Positions 11,147 to 21,021 are shown, counted from the first letter of the stretch. The stretch is 64,000 bases of DNA from Erinaceus europaeus (GCF_950295315.1 NC_080172.1:115574989-115638988); one strand, 5' to 3'. Notes: generated by a model not told the origin, from the sequence alone. Numbers and translations are program-made.

Positions 11147-11218
11147 CCACAGAGCAGAAGAAGCGCTTGGTGTCTGTCATCACGGCCAGGAAGTCTTTGA
11201 AGCTCACATGGCCGTCTC
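11147..11218 (-). CDS. SPATA21: SPATA21 coding exon: second half of the EF-hand
   Basis: The acceptor is CCTCACAG|GAGAC and the donor is TGTGG|GTGAGC. It reads (G)[23 protein letters not shown](E). The exon supplies positions 5-12 of the calcium-binding loop and the exiting helix; the first half is on the exon at 17218-17355. Residue 12 of the loop is Asp rather than the usual Glu. Confidence 0.92.
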
Positions 11219-11330
11219 CTGTGAGGGTTCAGAAGCAAAAGAGGACAGAGGCCTTCTCAGCGGGCCCGGGCATTGACGCACTGAGTGTGACAATGAGAAG
11301 CAGCTATCATTTCTGTAGAAAGGGTGGTGC

Positions 11331-11418
11331 GTGGGAGCCGGGCGGTAGCACAGCGGGTTAAGCGCATGTGGTGCAGAGCCGCAAGGACCCAGGTTCAAAT
11401 AAAGATAATTTTTAAAAA
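11331..11418 (+). mobile_element. SINE family A, head only
   Basis: GGAGCCGGGCGGTAGCACAG head running to the B-box region, then an abrupt A-rich end. Confidence 0.75.
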
Positions 11419-11473
11419 CATCCAGCAGAAAGAGAGAGGAGACACAGCAGAGCTTCACCCGGCCCCCACTTTC

Positions 11474-11562
11474 ATGTTCTTTATCCCTCTGGGAGCATGG
11501 ACCCAGGGTCATTATGCGGTGCAGAAGGTGGAAGGTCCGGCTTCTGTAACTGCTTCCCCGCG
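11474..11562 (-). mobile_element. L1 3' UTR fragment
   Basis: Matches the complement of the 3' UTR of the L1 at 51536, in particular TCCCTCTGGGAGCATGGACC and the segment ending GCTTCCCC. Confidence 0.65.
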
Positions 11563-11569
11563 GAATTCA

Positions 11570-11715
11570 CTTATTTTTAATGAGAGGGAGAAAAAGAGAC
11601 GTCAGAGCACTGTTCAGCTCTGGTTTATGGTGTGGCTTGGGATCAAACCTGGGATTTCAGGGAATCAGGCCTGAGAATCTATTTATATAACCAGTATGCT
11701 GTGTCCCCAGCCCCA
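11570..11715 (-). mobile_element. SINE family B
   Basis: Reversed GAGCACTGTTCAGCTCTGG core and CTGTGTCCCCAGCCC head. Confidence 0.75.
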
Positions 11716-11794
11716 GATATCTCTATCCACTAAGTAAATAAAATGTTTTTTTTAAATAAAACTAACTAGATAAAAATTTTAAGATAAATAAAGG

Positions 11795-11912
11795 CAAGGG
11801 AAATTGCCCACTGCTTATGTAAAAGACCTTCTGTGCCAGAGGCCCCAAGGTCTGGGGTTTAATCTCTTTCACTAACATAAGCCAGAGCAGAGCAGTGGTC
11901 TGGTAAAAACAA
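11795..11912 (+). mobile_element. SINE family B-like, diverged
   Basis: Ends with ATAAGCCAGAGCAGAGCAGT and GGTCTGGT. Confidence 0.55.
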
Positions 11913-11918
11913 TTAAGT

Positions 11919-12297
11919 GGGGAGTCGGACGATAGCACAGCGGGTTAAGCTCACGTGGCGCGAAGCGCAAGGCCTGGCTTTAAGGATCCCAGTTCGAGCC
12001 CCCGGCTCCCCACCTGTAGGGGAGTTGCTTCACAGGCGGTGAAGCAGGTCTGCAGGTGTCTGTCTTTCTCTCCCCCTCTCTGTCTTCCCCTCCTCTCTCC
12101 AGGTCTCTCTGTCCTATCCAACCAGGATGACAACAACAGCAGCAGTAATAACTACAACAATAAAAAACAAGGGCAACAAAAGGGAAAATAAATGAATATT
12201 AAAAATTAAAAAAAAAAAAAAAAAGCCTCCAGGAGCAGTGGATTCGTGGTGCAGACACTGAGCCCCAGCAATAACCTTGGAGGGAAAAAAAAAAAAA
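11919..12297 (+). mobile_element. SINE family A, long form
   Basis: Head GGGAGTCGGACGATAGCACA; the long A-rich linker (12195-12222) precedes the CCAGGAGCAGTGGATTCG block. Confidence 0.85.
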
Positions 12298-12489
12298 GAC
12301 CTAATTTCAATGAACGTCAGTCCCAGAAAGCACAGGCAGAGAACATGCTCAAAGCACCCAGTGGGCTTCCAGGGCGTGAGGCGAGTCTAACCCCACCTGG
12401 GGCCAGAAGCCTTGGCACTAGCTTGGTCTCCTACCAAGGTCATCCTCCCCTCCCCCACTCAGGATACCTGTACAGGATACTTGGTTGTT

Positions 12490-12775
12490 TTTCTTTCTTT
12501 ATTGGGGAATTAATGTTTTACGATCAACAGTAAACACAATAGTTTGTACATGCATAACATTTCCCAGTTTCCATATAACAATACAACCCCCTCTAGGTCC
12601 TCTGTCATCCTTCTTGGACCTGGATTCTCCCCACCCACCCACCCCAGAGTCTTTTACTTTGGTGCAATACGCCAATTCCAGTTCAGGTTCTACTTGTTTT
12701 TGTTTTTTTTTTCTTCTGTTCTTATTTTTCAACTTCTGCCTGAGAGTGAGATCATCCCCTATTCATCCTTAGGAT
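12490..12775 (-). mobile_element. L1 3' end fragment
   Basis: The complement reads through a G-rich GGGTGGGTGGG segment (reverse of 12630-12645) and ends CCCCAATAAAGAAAG, as in the + strand fragment at 15600. It is 5'-truncated. Confidence 0.7.
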
Positions 12776-12776
12776 A

Positions 12777-13060
12777 CTTTTTTTTAATATTAAAAAAAAT
12801 TAATATTCTCTTTTGTTGTTGTCTCCTTTTTTTAATTGTTGTAGTTATTATTGATGTCATCATTGTTGGATAGGACAGAGAAATGGAGAGAGAAGGGGAA
12901 GAGAGAGGGGGGGAGAGAAAGACACCTGCAGACCTGCTTCACCGCCTGTGAAGCGACTCCCCTGCAGGTGGGGAGCCGGGGGCTCGAACCGGGATCCTCA
13001 TGCCGGTCCTTGCGCTTGCGCCATGTGCGCTTAACCCGCTGTGCTACAGCCCGACTCCCC
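12777..13060 (-). mobile_element. SINE family A
   Basis: Complete; reversed B box GGCTCGAACCGGG near 12981. Confidence 0.85.
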
Positions 13061-13072
13061 GTTTTTATTTTA

Positions 13073-13217
13073 CTTTAAAGATTTTATTTATTAATGAGAA
13101 AGGAGAGAGAAAGAACCGCACATCACCCTGGTCCATGTGCTGCCGGGGACTGAACTCAGAAACCTCATGCTTGAGAGTCCAGTGCTTTATCCACCGCGCC
13201 ACCTCCCGGACCACCCC
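13073..13217 (-). mobile_element. SINE family C
   Basis: Left end AAAGATTTTATTTATTAATG, head CCACCTCCCGGACCAC. Confidence 0.8.
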
Positions 13218-13550
13218 GGGTCACTTCCTTTGCCGGGTGTTCTCTCTGCCGCCCTGAGCTGTACCACTTGATGGATCTGCTTGACAGTCCCAGTGCAGGC
13301 AGGTCAGGGCCCCCACCGGACGCTTGCTTGAAGCCTCTGCATTTCAGTACACATTCTTCATAAGATCTGGAGTTTAACTGAGGTTCTGACTGTGCGCTTA
13401 ACCCGGTGCACTACCACCCCACCCCAAGGGGAGGTTCTGGAAGGCAGGAAGCTGGTTCTGTTTCCTTCTGCACTGTGTGCTTGGGATTTAAGATTGGGAG
13501 GTCTTAGCAATGTTCTCTCATCTGCATGGTGAGTAAATGATGGTTCCTGA

Positions 13551-13830
13551 GAGTCGGGCGGTAGCACAGCGGGTTAAGCGGACGTGGTGCCAAGCACAAG
13601 GACCGGCTCAAGGATCTCGGTTCGAGCCCCCGGCTCCCCACCTGCAGGGGAGTCGCTTCACAGGCGGTGAAGCAGGTCTGCAGGTGTCTGTCTTTCTCTC
13701 CCCCTCTCTGTCTTCCCCTCCTCTCTCCATTTCTCTCTGTCCTATCCAACAACAACAACATTAGTAACAACAACAACAATGAAAAACAAGGGCAACAAAA
13801 GGGAAAATAAATATTTAAAAAAATTTTTTT
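13551..13830 (+). mobile_element. SINE family A
   Basis: GAGTCGGGCGGTAGCACAGC head and CAACAAAAGGGAAAAT tail. Confidence 0.85.
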
Positions 13831-13877
13831 TAAAGTAATGGATGGTTCCTAAGCTTAAAACATCCTCTGGGATGGGG

Positions 13878-14068
13878 TGAGGGCTGGTGGGTAGTGCTCC
13901 TGGTTAAGAGCACATGTTACCATGCACGAGGACCTGGGTTCAAGCCCCTTGTCCCCACCTTCAGGGGGAAACTTCAGGAGCAGTGAAGCAGTGCTGCAGG
14001 TATCTCTCTGACTTGTCTCTCCCACTTCCCTCTCCATCTCTCTCTGCCCTGTTAAATAAATCAACAAT
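13878..14068 (+). mobile_element. SINE family A2
   Basis: Diverged head; body GTTCAAGCCCCTTGTCCCC; tail TTAAATAAATCAAC. Confidence 0.75.
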
Positions 14069-14176
14069 CCCTCTGAGTGCTCAGTACTGAATTCCCATGC
14101 CACGGGAGAGGCTTGGGGCACAGAGAAAAGATGTGTTGCCCTAGGTTATGTATAAGCCAAGCTGGATAATTCCAGG

Positions 14177-14180
<4 letters not shown>

Positions 14181-14235
<55 letters not shown>

Positions 14236-14339
14236 GTGTGAGTGTATGTATGTGTGTGCTTGAGTGTGTGTATGTTTGTATGTGTGTGAGTTTTTGTGTG
14301 TATGTGTGTGTTTGTGTGAGTGTGTGCGTGTTTGTGTAT

Positions 14340-14382
<43 letters not shown>

Positions 14383-14389
14383 TTTGCTC
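14181..14389. repeat. Interrupted (TG)n microsatellite
   Basis: About 210 bp of TG with TATG, GAGTG and TTTG interruptions. Confidence 0.95.
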
Positions 14390-14424
14390 CTGAAAAGGTC
14401 AGATATCTAGACTTTTTGTTTGTT

Positions 14425-14526
14425 TGTTTAACAAGAGCACTGCTCAGCTCTGGCTTATGGTGGTGAGGAAATTGAACCTGGGACTTTGGAGCGGTAGGCA
14501 TGAGAGTCTCTCTGCATAGCTATTAT
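14425..14526 (-). mobile_element. SINE family B
   Basis: Reversed GAGCACTGCTCAGCTCTGGC core. Its head runs into the TG repeat at 14528. Confidence 0.75.

Positions 14527-14527
<1 letters not shown>

Positions 14528-14572
<45 letters not shown>
14528..14572. repeat. (TG)n microsatellite
   Basis: About 22 TG units. Confidence 0.95.
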
Positions 14573-14573
<1 letters not shown>

Positions 14574-14690
14574 CACACCAGATGTCTAGTAGTCTAGTAA
14601 CTGAAGCCCAAATCCCCCACACCCTGTGTTAAGCCAATCACACTACTTATTACTCTATTCATCCTACACCCTCTTATTTGTCCTGGATAT

Positions 14691-14994
14691 TTCTTTTTTT
14701 TAATTTTTATATATTTATTTATTTTCTCTTTTTGTTGCCCTTGTTGTTTTTCATTGTTGTAGTTATTATTGTTGTTCTTGTTTATGTTGTCGTCATTAGA
14801 ACAGAGAGAAATGGAGAGAGGAGGGGAAGACAGAGAGGGGGAGAGAAAGACAGACACCTGCAGACCTGCTTCACCGCCTGTGAAGCGACTCCCTGCAGGT
14901 GGGGAGCCGGGGACTCGAACCAGGATCCTTACGCCGGTTCTTGCGCTTTGTGCCACGTGCACTTAACCCGCTGCGCTACCGCCCGCCTCTCTGT
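14691..14994 (-). mobile_element. SINE family A
   Basis: Complete; contains GAGCCGGGGACTCGAACC near 14904. Confidence 0.85.
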
Positions 14995-15210
14995 CCTAGA
15001 TATTTCTATCACCAGGAATGCCCTTCATCCTTCTCTCCATGTCTGACTACTGCTAACTCTTTCACAATTTGGCTCAGTTAACACCTCCTACAGGAAGCCT
15101 TCCTGATCCTTTCCTCCATGCCACTTCAAGTGCTATTTCCTTTGGTGTCTCCTAATTTCTGTAGACAGTCTTGGTGAGCGACTTGCAGGGAAAGTCTCAT
15201 GGACCTCATA

Positions 15211-15503
15211 CTTTTTTTTTTTTTTTTTTTTTGCCTCCAGTGTTGAATCCACTGCTCTTGGAAGCCACTTTTTCCATTTTGTTGCCCTTGTTGTTATTAT
15301 TATTGCTGTTGTTGTTGGATAGGACAGAGAGAAATGGAGAGAGGAGGGGAAGACGGGGGGGGGAGGAAGACAGACACCTGCAGACCTGCTTCACCTCCTG
15401 TGAAGCGACTCCCCTGCAGGTGGGGAGCCGGGGCTCGAACCAGGTCCTTTCGCTTTGCACCACTTGCCCTTTTCCTGCTGTACTACCGCCCCCCCCCCCA
15501 ACA
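15211..15503 (-). mobile_element. SINE family A, long form
   Basis: Starts with a T20 run and TTGCCTCCAGTGTTG. The head is replaced by a C run at 15490-15499. Confidence 0.8.
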
Positions 15504-15599
15504 TCTTTTTATTCTTGGTGCCAAGCACAGGGATGGACAGACAAGTGGGCAGTTAATCCATGTTTAGTGGTTGGATAATAATACTCAAGGGTGGGGGCT

Positions 15600-15762
15600 G
15601 ACTACACGCATTAAATGTTCAAGTATCTGGAACATGATGGCAGAGGACCTAGTGGGGGTTGTATTGTTAGGTGGAAAACTGAGAAATGTTATGCATGTAC
15701 AAGCTACTGTATTCACTGCGGACTGTAAAACATTAATCCCCCAATAAGGAAATTTAAAAAAA
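15600..15762 (+). mobile_element. L1 3' end fragment
   Basis: Contains GGACCTAGTGGGGGTTGTAT and GTAAAACATTAATCCCCCAA. Same family as the reversed fragment at 12490. Confidence 0.65.
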
Positions 15763-15765
15763 GTT

Positions 15766-15908
15766 CACGGAGCCATGTTCAAGCCCCAGTCCCCACTTGC
15801 AGGGGGAAAGCTTCACTAGTGGTGTGGCAGTGCTGCAGGTGTCTCTCTCTCCCTCCTCTCAGTTTCTCTTTGTCCTATCAAATAAATAAAATTTAAATTT
15901 TTAAAGAA
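15766..15908 (+). mobile_element. SINE family A2, 5'-truncated
   Basis: Begins just before the B-box region; body GCAGGGGGAAAGCTTCAC. Confidence 0.75.
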
Positions 15909-15914
15909 ACAATA

Positions 15915-16040
15915 CTACCAGCAAATATCTGCCGGGTACATTCTGTGAAGCAGGTGTCGTGGCCAGTGCTTAGCCTGTATGATCTCACTTAGTCTGTGTA
16001 GCGGCTCGGTGAAATGGATACTGTTTTCAATCCCTTTTTA
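15915..16040 (+). mobile_element. MIR SINE, left part
   Basis: Ancient mammalian MIR: GTGGCCAGTGCTTAGCC, GATCTCACTTAGTC and GGTGAAATGGATACTGTTTT align to the MIR body. It is interrupted and resumes at 16841. Confidence 0.6.
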
Positions 16041-16047
16041 TTTACTT

Positions 16048-16200
16048 ATTGTTGCCTCCAGGGTTATTGCTGGGGCTCGGTGCCAGCACTATGAATCCAC
16101 AGCTCCTGGCAGCCTTTTTTTTTTTTTTTTTTTTTTTGTCGTTTTATTGAATAGGACAGAGAGAAATTGAGAGGTGAGGGAAAGATAAAGAGGGGAAGTG
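16048..16200 (-). mobile_element. SINE family A2, long-form fragment
   Basis: Tail block GGTTATTGCTGGGGCTCGG, T run, then ends in the body. Part of the nest interrupting the MIR. Confidence 0.7.
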
Positions 16201-16394
16201 GGTCAGGCAGAGGCGCACCTAGTTGAGCGAACACATCACAGTGTGCAAGGTTGTACTTCAAGCCCCTGGTCCCCACCTGCAGGGTGAAAGCTTCATGAGT
16301 GGTGAAGCAGGGCTGCAGTTGTCTCTGTGTCTCTTTCCCTATCTCCCCCTACCCTCTCAATTTCTCTGTCTCTATCCAATAATATATAAATATT
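16201..16394 (+). mobile_element. SINE family A2
   Basis: Head GGCAGAGGCGCACCTAG; tail CTATCCAATAATATA. Confidence 0.75.
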
Positions 16395-16395
16395 T

Positions 16396-16672
16396 TTTAG
16401 TATTTATTCCTTTTTGTTGCCCTTCTTTTATTGTTGTAGTTATTATTATTGTTGTTATTGATGCCATTGTTGGATAGGACAGAGAGAAATGGAGAGAGGA
16501 GGGGAAGACAGAGAGGAGGAGAGAAAGACAGACACCTGCAGACCTGCTTCACCGCTTGTGAAGGGACTCCCCTGCGGGGGGAGGAGCCGGGGGCTCGAAC
16601 CAGGATCCTTACTCCTGTCCTTGTGCATTGCACCACCTGCGCTTAAGCCACTGTGCTACCACCTGACTACCA
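16396..16672 (-). mobile_element. SINE family A
   Basis: Complete copy; reversed B box near 16595. Confidence 0.85.
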
Positions 16673-16694
16673 ATAAATACAATTTTAAGATTCT

Positions 16695-16836
16695 AAAAAG
16701 AGAGTGAGAGAGAAGACACCTGCAGACCCGCTTCACGGCTTGTGAGGCTACCCCCTGTGGGTGGGGAGCTGGAGGCTCGAACCGAGATCCTTGTGCAGGT
16801 CCTTGTGCTTAACCCGGTGTGGCCACTGCCCAGCCC
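16695..16836 (-). mobile_element. SINE family A2 fragment
   Basis: GGAGGCTCGAACCGAGATCC and head CACTGCCCAGCCCC. Confidence 0.7.
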
Positions 16837-16840
16837 CTCC

Positions 16841-16935
16841 AACCCCTTTTATAGATGGGGAAGCCGAGGTTTAGTAAAATCCAGTGACTTGCGCAAGGTC
16901 ACACAGCTGGCAAGACAAGTGCCCAAGGCACATGG
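16841..16935 (+). mobile_element. MIR SINE, right part
   Basis: TATAGATGGGGAAGCCGAGG and AAGGTCACACAGCTGGCAAG are hallmark MIR 3' core. It continues the element at 15915. Confidence 0.75.
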
Positions 16936-17217
16936 GCATGTCTGAAGAAGCAGATGCAAGGACCTGCCAGAGAGGGGCAAGAGACCATCAGCATCTTGGC
17001 ACCAGGAGGCAGGGCTTGGTCAGCTCTGGACCCCTAGAACCTGGCACAGAATAGGTGCCCGGTGAGGGCCAGGGCCAGCGACATGATCTGTGGCTCCAGG
17101 GCATAAGGAAAGAGCAGAATGGAGCCCCTCCTTCAGAACACAGGCGGAATCTGTCTGTTGCCCCAGAAACCGCAAAGGCACCCCAGCCACCCGCCTGTGA
17201 GGCCGAGTCCCCCTCAC

Positions 17218-17355
17218 CGTCGATGTCGGCGCTCATCAGGGCGGCCTCCACCTGGGCTGGCATCAGGGAGATGCCCACAAACAGCAGGGTGTTCTCCAGG
17301 CTGTGTGCGTCCACCTCTCCGTGGCCTTTGAAGATGTCAAAGTAGCTGCGGAAGG
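17218..17355 (-). CDS. SPATA21: SPATA21 coding exon: EF-hand region
   Basis: The acceptor is CGGCCCAG|CCTTC and the donor is GACG|GTGAGG. It reads (A)[46 protein letters not shown] degenerate first EF-like unit (around [14 protein letters not shown]) is followed by the start of the canonical loop; joined to the next exon the loop begins D-I-D-G-D-G. Phase joins EEA|FRS with the exon at 20375. Confidence 0.93.
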
Positions 17356-17506
17356 CTGGGCCGGGCAGCAGGGGACATAAGTTGGTGGAGACAGCTCTTG
17401 GGGGTACAAATCGTCTCATCCCTTCCTGCCACCCCCGACCCCAGTGTCCTTTCTCATGGTGGCGGAGTATTGAGGCCAAGGGAGCTGAAAGAATAGAAGT
17501 GGAGGG

Positions 17507-17790
17507 GGGTCGGGCGGTAGCGCTGCGGGTTAAGCACACATGGCATAAAGTGCAAGGACGGTGGAAGGATCCTGGTTCGAGCCCCCGGCTCCCCACCTGC
17601 CAGGGGAGTCGCTTCACAGGCGGTGAAGCAGGTCTGCAGGTGTCTGTCTTTCTCTCCCCCTCTGTGTCTTCCCCTCCTCTCTCCATTTCTCTCTGTCCTA
17701 GCAACGACGACATCAATAACAACAATAATAACTACAACAATAAAAAGAAACAAGGGTAACAAGAGGGAATAAATAAGTAAATAAAAAATC
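17507..17790 (+). mobile_element. SINE family A
   Basis: Head GGGTCGGGCGGTAGCGCTGC. Confidence 0.85.
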
Positions 17791-17799
17791 TAAAAAAAG

Positions 17800-17909
17800 A
17801 GAAAGAGGTGTGTGCATATATTAATATGTACAAAGACCTGCACTCAAGTCCCTGCGCTCCATCTGCGTCGGGGGGAGGCTTCACAAATGTTGAAGGAATG
17901 CTGCATGTG

Positions 17910-17911
<2 letters not shown>
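17800..17911 (+). mobile_element. SINE family A2, 5' part
   Basis: Diverged. Its 3' pyrimidine-rich tail resumes at 18201-18290 (CTCTCAATTTCTCTGTCTC), the two parts being split by the next SINE. Confidence 0.55.

Positions 17912-17944
<33 letters not shown>
17912..17944. repeat. (CT)n microsatellite
   Basis: About 16 CT units at the junction of nested SINEs. Confidence 0.9.
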
Positions 17945-17949
<5 letters not shown>

Positions 17950-18200
17950 CCAGGGTTATCGCTGGGACTCAGTGCTGGCACTACGAATCCACTGTTCCTG
18001 GAGGCCTCCTCCCCATTTTATTGGATAAGACAGAGAAATTGAGAGAAGACAGGAAGACAGAGATGGGGAGAGACAGACACCTGCAAACCTGCTTCACCTC
18101 TTGTGATGAGACAGTCCTGCAGGTGGGGAGCCGGGGGCTTGAACTGGGATCCTTACGCTTCACAGTATGTGCGCTTAACCCTGTGCACTACGGCCCTGCA
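17945..18200 (-). mobile_element. SINE family A, long form, nested
   Basis: From the reversed GGTTATCGCTGGGACTC block to CTACGGCCCTGCACC; inserted in the A2 copy that starts at 17800. Confidence 0.75.
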
Positions 18201-18317
18201 CCGTCTTCCTCTCCTCCTCTCCCTCCCTCCATCTCTCCCTCCCGCCTTTTCTCTCAATTTCTCTGTCTCTATCCAAAATAAAACATATATATATGTATAT
18301 ATATCCTTTTTAAAAAT

Positions 18318-18625
18318 GGGGAGTCGGGCGATAGCGCAGCAGGTTAAGCGCAGGTGGCGCAAAGCACAAGGACCGGCGTAAGGATCCCGGTTCGAGCCCC
18401 CGGCTCCCCACCTGCAGGGGAGTCGCTTCCCAGGCGGTGAAGCAGGTCTGCAGGTGTCTGTCTTTCTCCCTCTCTGTCTTCCCTTCCTCTCTCCATTTCT
18501 CTCTGTCCTATCCAACAGTGACAACATCAATAACAATAATAACTACAACAACAATGAAAAACAAGGGCAACAAAAGGGAAAATAAATTTTAAAAATTAAT
18601 AAAAGGAATAAATAAATATTTTTTT
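18318..18625 (+). mobile_element. SINE family A
   Basis: Well-preserved head GGGAGTCGGGCGATAGCGCA with clear pol III A and B boxes. Confidence 0.88.
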
Positions 18626-18635
18626 AAAAGTCTGT

Positions 18636-18770
18636 GTGGCTGGGTGATGGTGCATCTGGTTGAGTGCACACGTTGCAATGCATGAGGATCCGGGTTCGAG
18701 GAAGCTTCATGTGTGCTGTGGGTGTCTCTGTTTCCCTCTCTATCTCCTTCTTCCCTCTTTCTTTATCTTT
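18636..18770 (+). mobile_element. SINE family A2, internally deleted
   Basis: The B box is followed at once by GAAGCTTCATG; the CCCC...CCTGCAGG segment is missing. Confidence 0.7.
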
Positions 18771-18774
18771 TTTC

Positions 18775-19087
18775 TTTTAATATTTATTTATTTATTCCCT
18801 TTTGTTGCCCTTGTTTTTATTTTTGTCATTGTTGTTGGCTAGGACAGAGAGAAATGGAGAGAGGAGGGGAAGACAGAGAGGGGGAGAGAAAGACAGACCT
18901 GCTTCACTGCTCAGGTAGACAGTAGAATGGCTATGCAATCAAATTTCAAGCCTGAGTTTCAAGTTTTTGAACTCCCAGGTTCTGTTCCCCCGCAGGTGCT
19001 TAGCTGGGGGCTCGAACCGGAACCTTCACACTGGTCCTTGTGCTTCACGCCACGTGTGCTTAACCCGCTGCGCTACCGCCTGGTCCC
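18775..19087 (-). mobile_element. Chimeric SINE: family A with an internal family B piece
   Basis: The flanks are a normal reversed family A (GACAGAGAGAAATGGAGAGA on the left, GGGCTCGAACCGGAACC to TACCGCCTGGTCCC on the right). About 18908-18982 is instead a + strand family B segment containing CAATCAAATTTCAAGCCTGA and replaces part of the A body. Confidence 0.7.
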
Positions 19088-19154
19088 TAAGAGTTAGTTT
19101 GAGTAATCATTATGCTCACCTCAAATAAATAAATCTTTACAAATAATAATAAAG

Positions 19155-19310
19155 GGGACCAGGAGCTGATTGACTGAGTGATCTGGGAATCGAACCAAGG
19201 TCTCAATCCCCAGCACCACTATAAGACAAAGCTGAGCAGTGCTCTGATCTCACTCTGTGTCTTTCTCTTTGTTTTTCTCTCAAGAAAATAAAAAAAAAAT
19301 TACTAAGGAA
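19155..19310 (+). mobile_element. SINE family B-like
   Basis: AATCCCCAGCACCACTATAA and GCTGAGCAGTGCTCTGATC, with an A-rich tail. Confidence 0.6.
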
Positions 19311-19367
19311 GACAGAAGCAGGCAAGCATCCCCAGGACAGCCCTGGCAGCAAATGATGATACAGAAA

Positions 19368-20078
19368 TGTCAGGAAGTTGTGAGGATGTGGTAGAACCTG
19401 GCAGGTCTTGACCTGAGGAGTGTGTCTATCCTGTCAGTCTCTCTACCAAGAGGTTGAGCAAGGAGGGACAGGAGTAACCCCAAAGGTGTGCCCCATCTTA
19501 TCAGACTCCCTGCCTCACAAAGCACCCTGCATTCCTGATACCAGGGCCATTAGATAAAAAGAAAGGGGTAGATGTCAGGAAATTGAGGAGCCTCACAAAG
19601 CACCCTGCATTCCTTAAAACATTAAGCCAGCTCCCCCTGCTCCATCCTGCATTCCTGATACTATGGCCTAGCTACATAATCATTGTTTTGCCTGAAAGAT
19701 CCCCACCCATTCCATTCCTTTCATCTATCTTCTTTCTACCCTCAAGACCCTCCCTGCCTGTGGGGTAGTATTAATCCCACCAGATAAAACCCTCGCAACA
19801 GTTGCTAACGAAGTTTCTAACTTCCAAGCTCCTTTTGCCTTTCTCCACCCCTTTCCTAGCCATTTCCATCTCTGACTTGCCACTTCCGGGGTCTACCCTT
19901 TAAAAGCCTTGGCTCCCTGATCAATAAAGATTTTGCATTGCCTCGCCTCGAGCTTGGTTCCTGAGTCATCTCTCCCGTGTCGCTGAGTGAGTAGCAGCCC
20001 AGGCTGGCTCCGGTCATGTTCTCTCGAACCCAGAGAGTACACGCCCGGGAAGAGGCACCCCCACGCTAGCCCGGCACA
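19368..20078 (+). mobile_element. Solo LTR of an endogenous retrovirus (class I-like)
   Basis: It begins TGTCAGGAAGTTGTGAGG and ends CCCGGCACA, so it has TG...CA termini. It is flanked by a 4-bp GAAA on both sides (19364-19367 and 20079-20082). It holds a TTTAAAAG box near 19899 and AATAAA at 19923. A segment containing CACAAAGCACCCTGCATTCC occurs twice within U3 (19514 and 19593). No internal retroviral sequence follows. Related LTRs are at 46236 and 42609. Confidence 0.75.
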
Positions 20079-20374
20079 GAAAGCCAAAGAGTGGGTCAGG
20101 GCGGGTAGGCAGAAGTGCCTGAAGCCTCCAGTGTTTGAAAGGCTTGTCAGTCCCATGCAGAGAATCTGTTCTGCCGCTGAGCTGCCAGCTGGAGCCCAAA
20201 TGGAGGCCAAGTCCTCTACCCAGCAGGCAGTGTGGTGTGAGCCCGGGTCAGCCTTCTACTCTGCACTGTCCTGAGCAGGACAGACTGCTGGACCCGGGGC
20301 ACAGGGTGGTAGTATGCTCTCTACCTCCACCCTGCCCTGCGGGGGGCACCCCAGGGGGCTGGCCATACCCTCAC

Positions 20375-20466
20375 CTTCCTCTTGCCTCAGGGTGAGGTGC
20401 TCCTCCGACTTCTCCTTCCAGTTCTGAAACAACTTCAGCAAGTTGCTCTCGTCACACTCGGTGGGT
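20375..20466 (-). CDS. SPATA21: SPATA21 coding exon
   Basis: The acceptor is CCCTACAG|ACCC and the donor is GAGGAAG|GTGAGG. It reads (R)PTECDESNLLKLFQNWKE, then KSEEHLTLRQEE(A): a charged helical lead-in to the EF-hand. It chains in phase with both neighbours. Confidence 0.9.
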
Positions 20467-20639
20467 CTGTAGGGAACAGAGTCGGGGCCCAGGAGACACA
20501 TCCAGCTACATGCCCCCACCCTCGGGCCAGAAGGACCCCAGGGGCAGCTCGGGAAGGGGAGGAGCGGGAGGGCGAGTTGGAGGGGAGGACTGCATGGGAG
20601 GTAGGGTTCGAAAGCAAAGGAGGAGGTCCATGGCAGTGA

Positions 20640-20812
20640 TGCATCTGGTTTCCATGTACATTACCATGCACAAGGGAACTGGGTTCAAGGCCCTTGTCCC
20701 CACCTACTGGGGAAGCCTCACACGTGGTGGAGCAGGGCTGCACGTGTCTTTTACTCTCGCTATCTCCCCTTCCCTCTCAAGTTCTCTCATCAAATTAGAA
20801 AATAGTAAATAG
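20640..20812 (+). mobile_element. SINE family A2
   Basis: Body GGTTCAAGGCCCTTGTCCCC; tail CTCATCAAATTAG. Confidence 0.7.
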
Positions 20813-20814
20813 GA

Positions 20815-20960
20815 CTGAGGAGACAGTAGAATGGTTATGCAATCAACTTTCAAGCCTGAGTTTCAAGTGTTTGAAGTCCCAGGTTCAGTCCCCAGCACCG
20901 CCATAATAAGCCAGAGCTGAGCAGCGCTCTGGTTTTAAAAAAAAAAATAATAATAACAAA
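20815..20960 (+). mobile_element. SINE family B
   Basis: ACAGTAGAATGGTTATGCAA head and GAGCTGAGCAGCGCTCTGGT. Confidence 0.8.
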
Positions 20961-21021
20961 CAGCAAAATACTGAATAAATGCAAAATAGGGAAAGAACGA
21001 TAACAGAGTCAGAAAATGGGA

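Noticed and set aside
14061..14501. His/Thr-rich and Cys/Val-rich open frames
   Set aside because: They translate the TG/CA microsatellites only; the same applies near 4680, 30960 and 37950.
18318..18420. tRNA genes at the many A-box/B-box pairs
   Set aside because: The boxes are the pol III promoter of SINE heads; no cloverleaf with an intact anticodon stem is formed and each is followed by a SINE body and A-rich tail.
19893..20274. Open frames across the LTR end
   Set aside because: No similarity to retroviral proteins that I can see; the LTR is solo.
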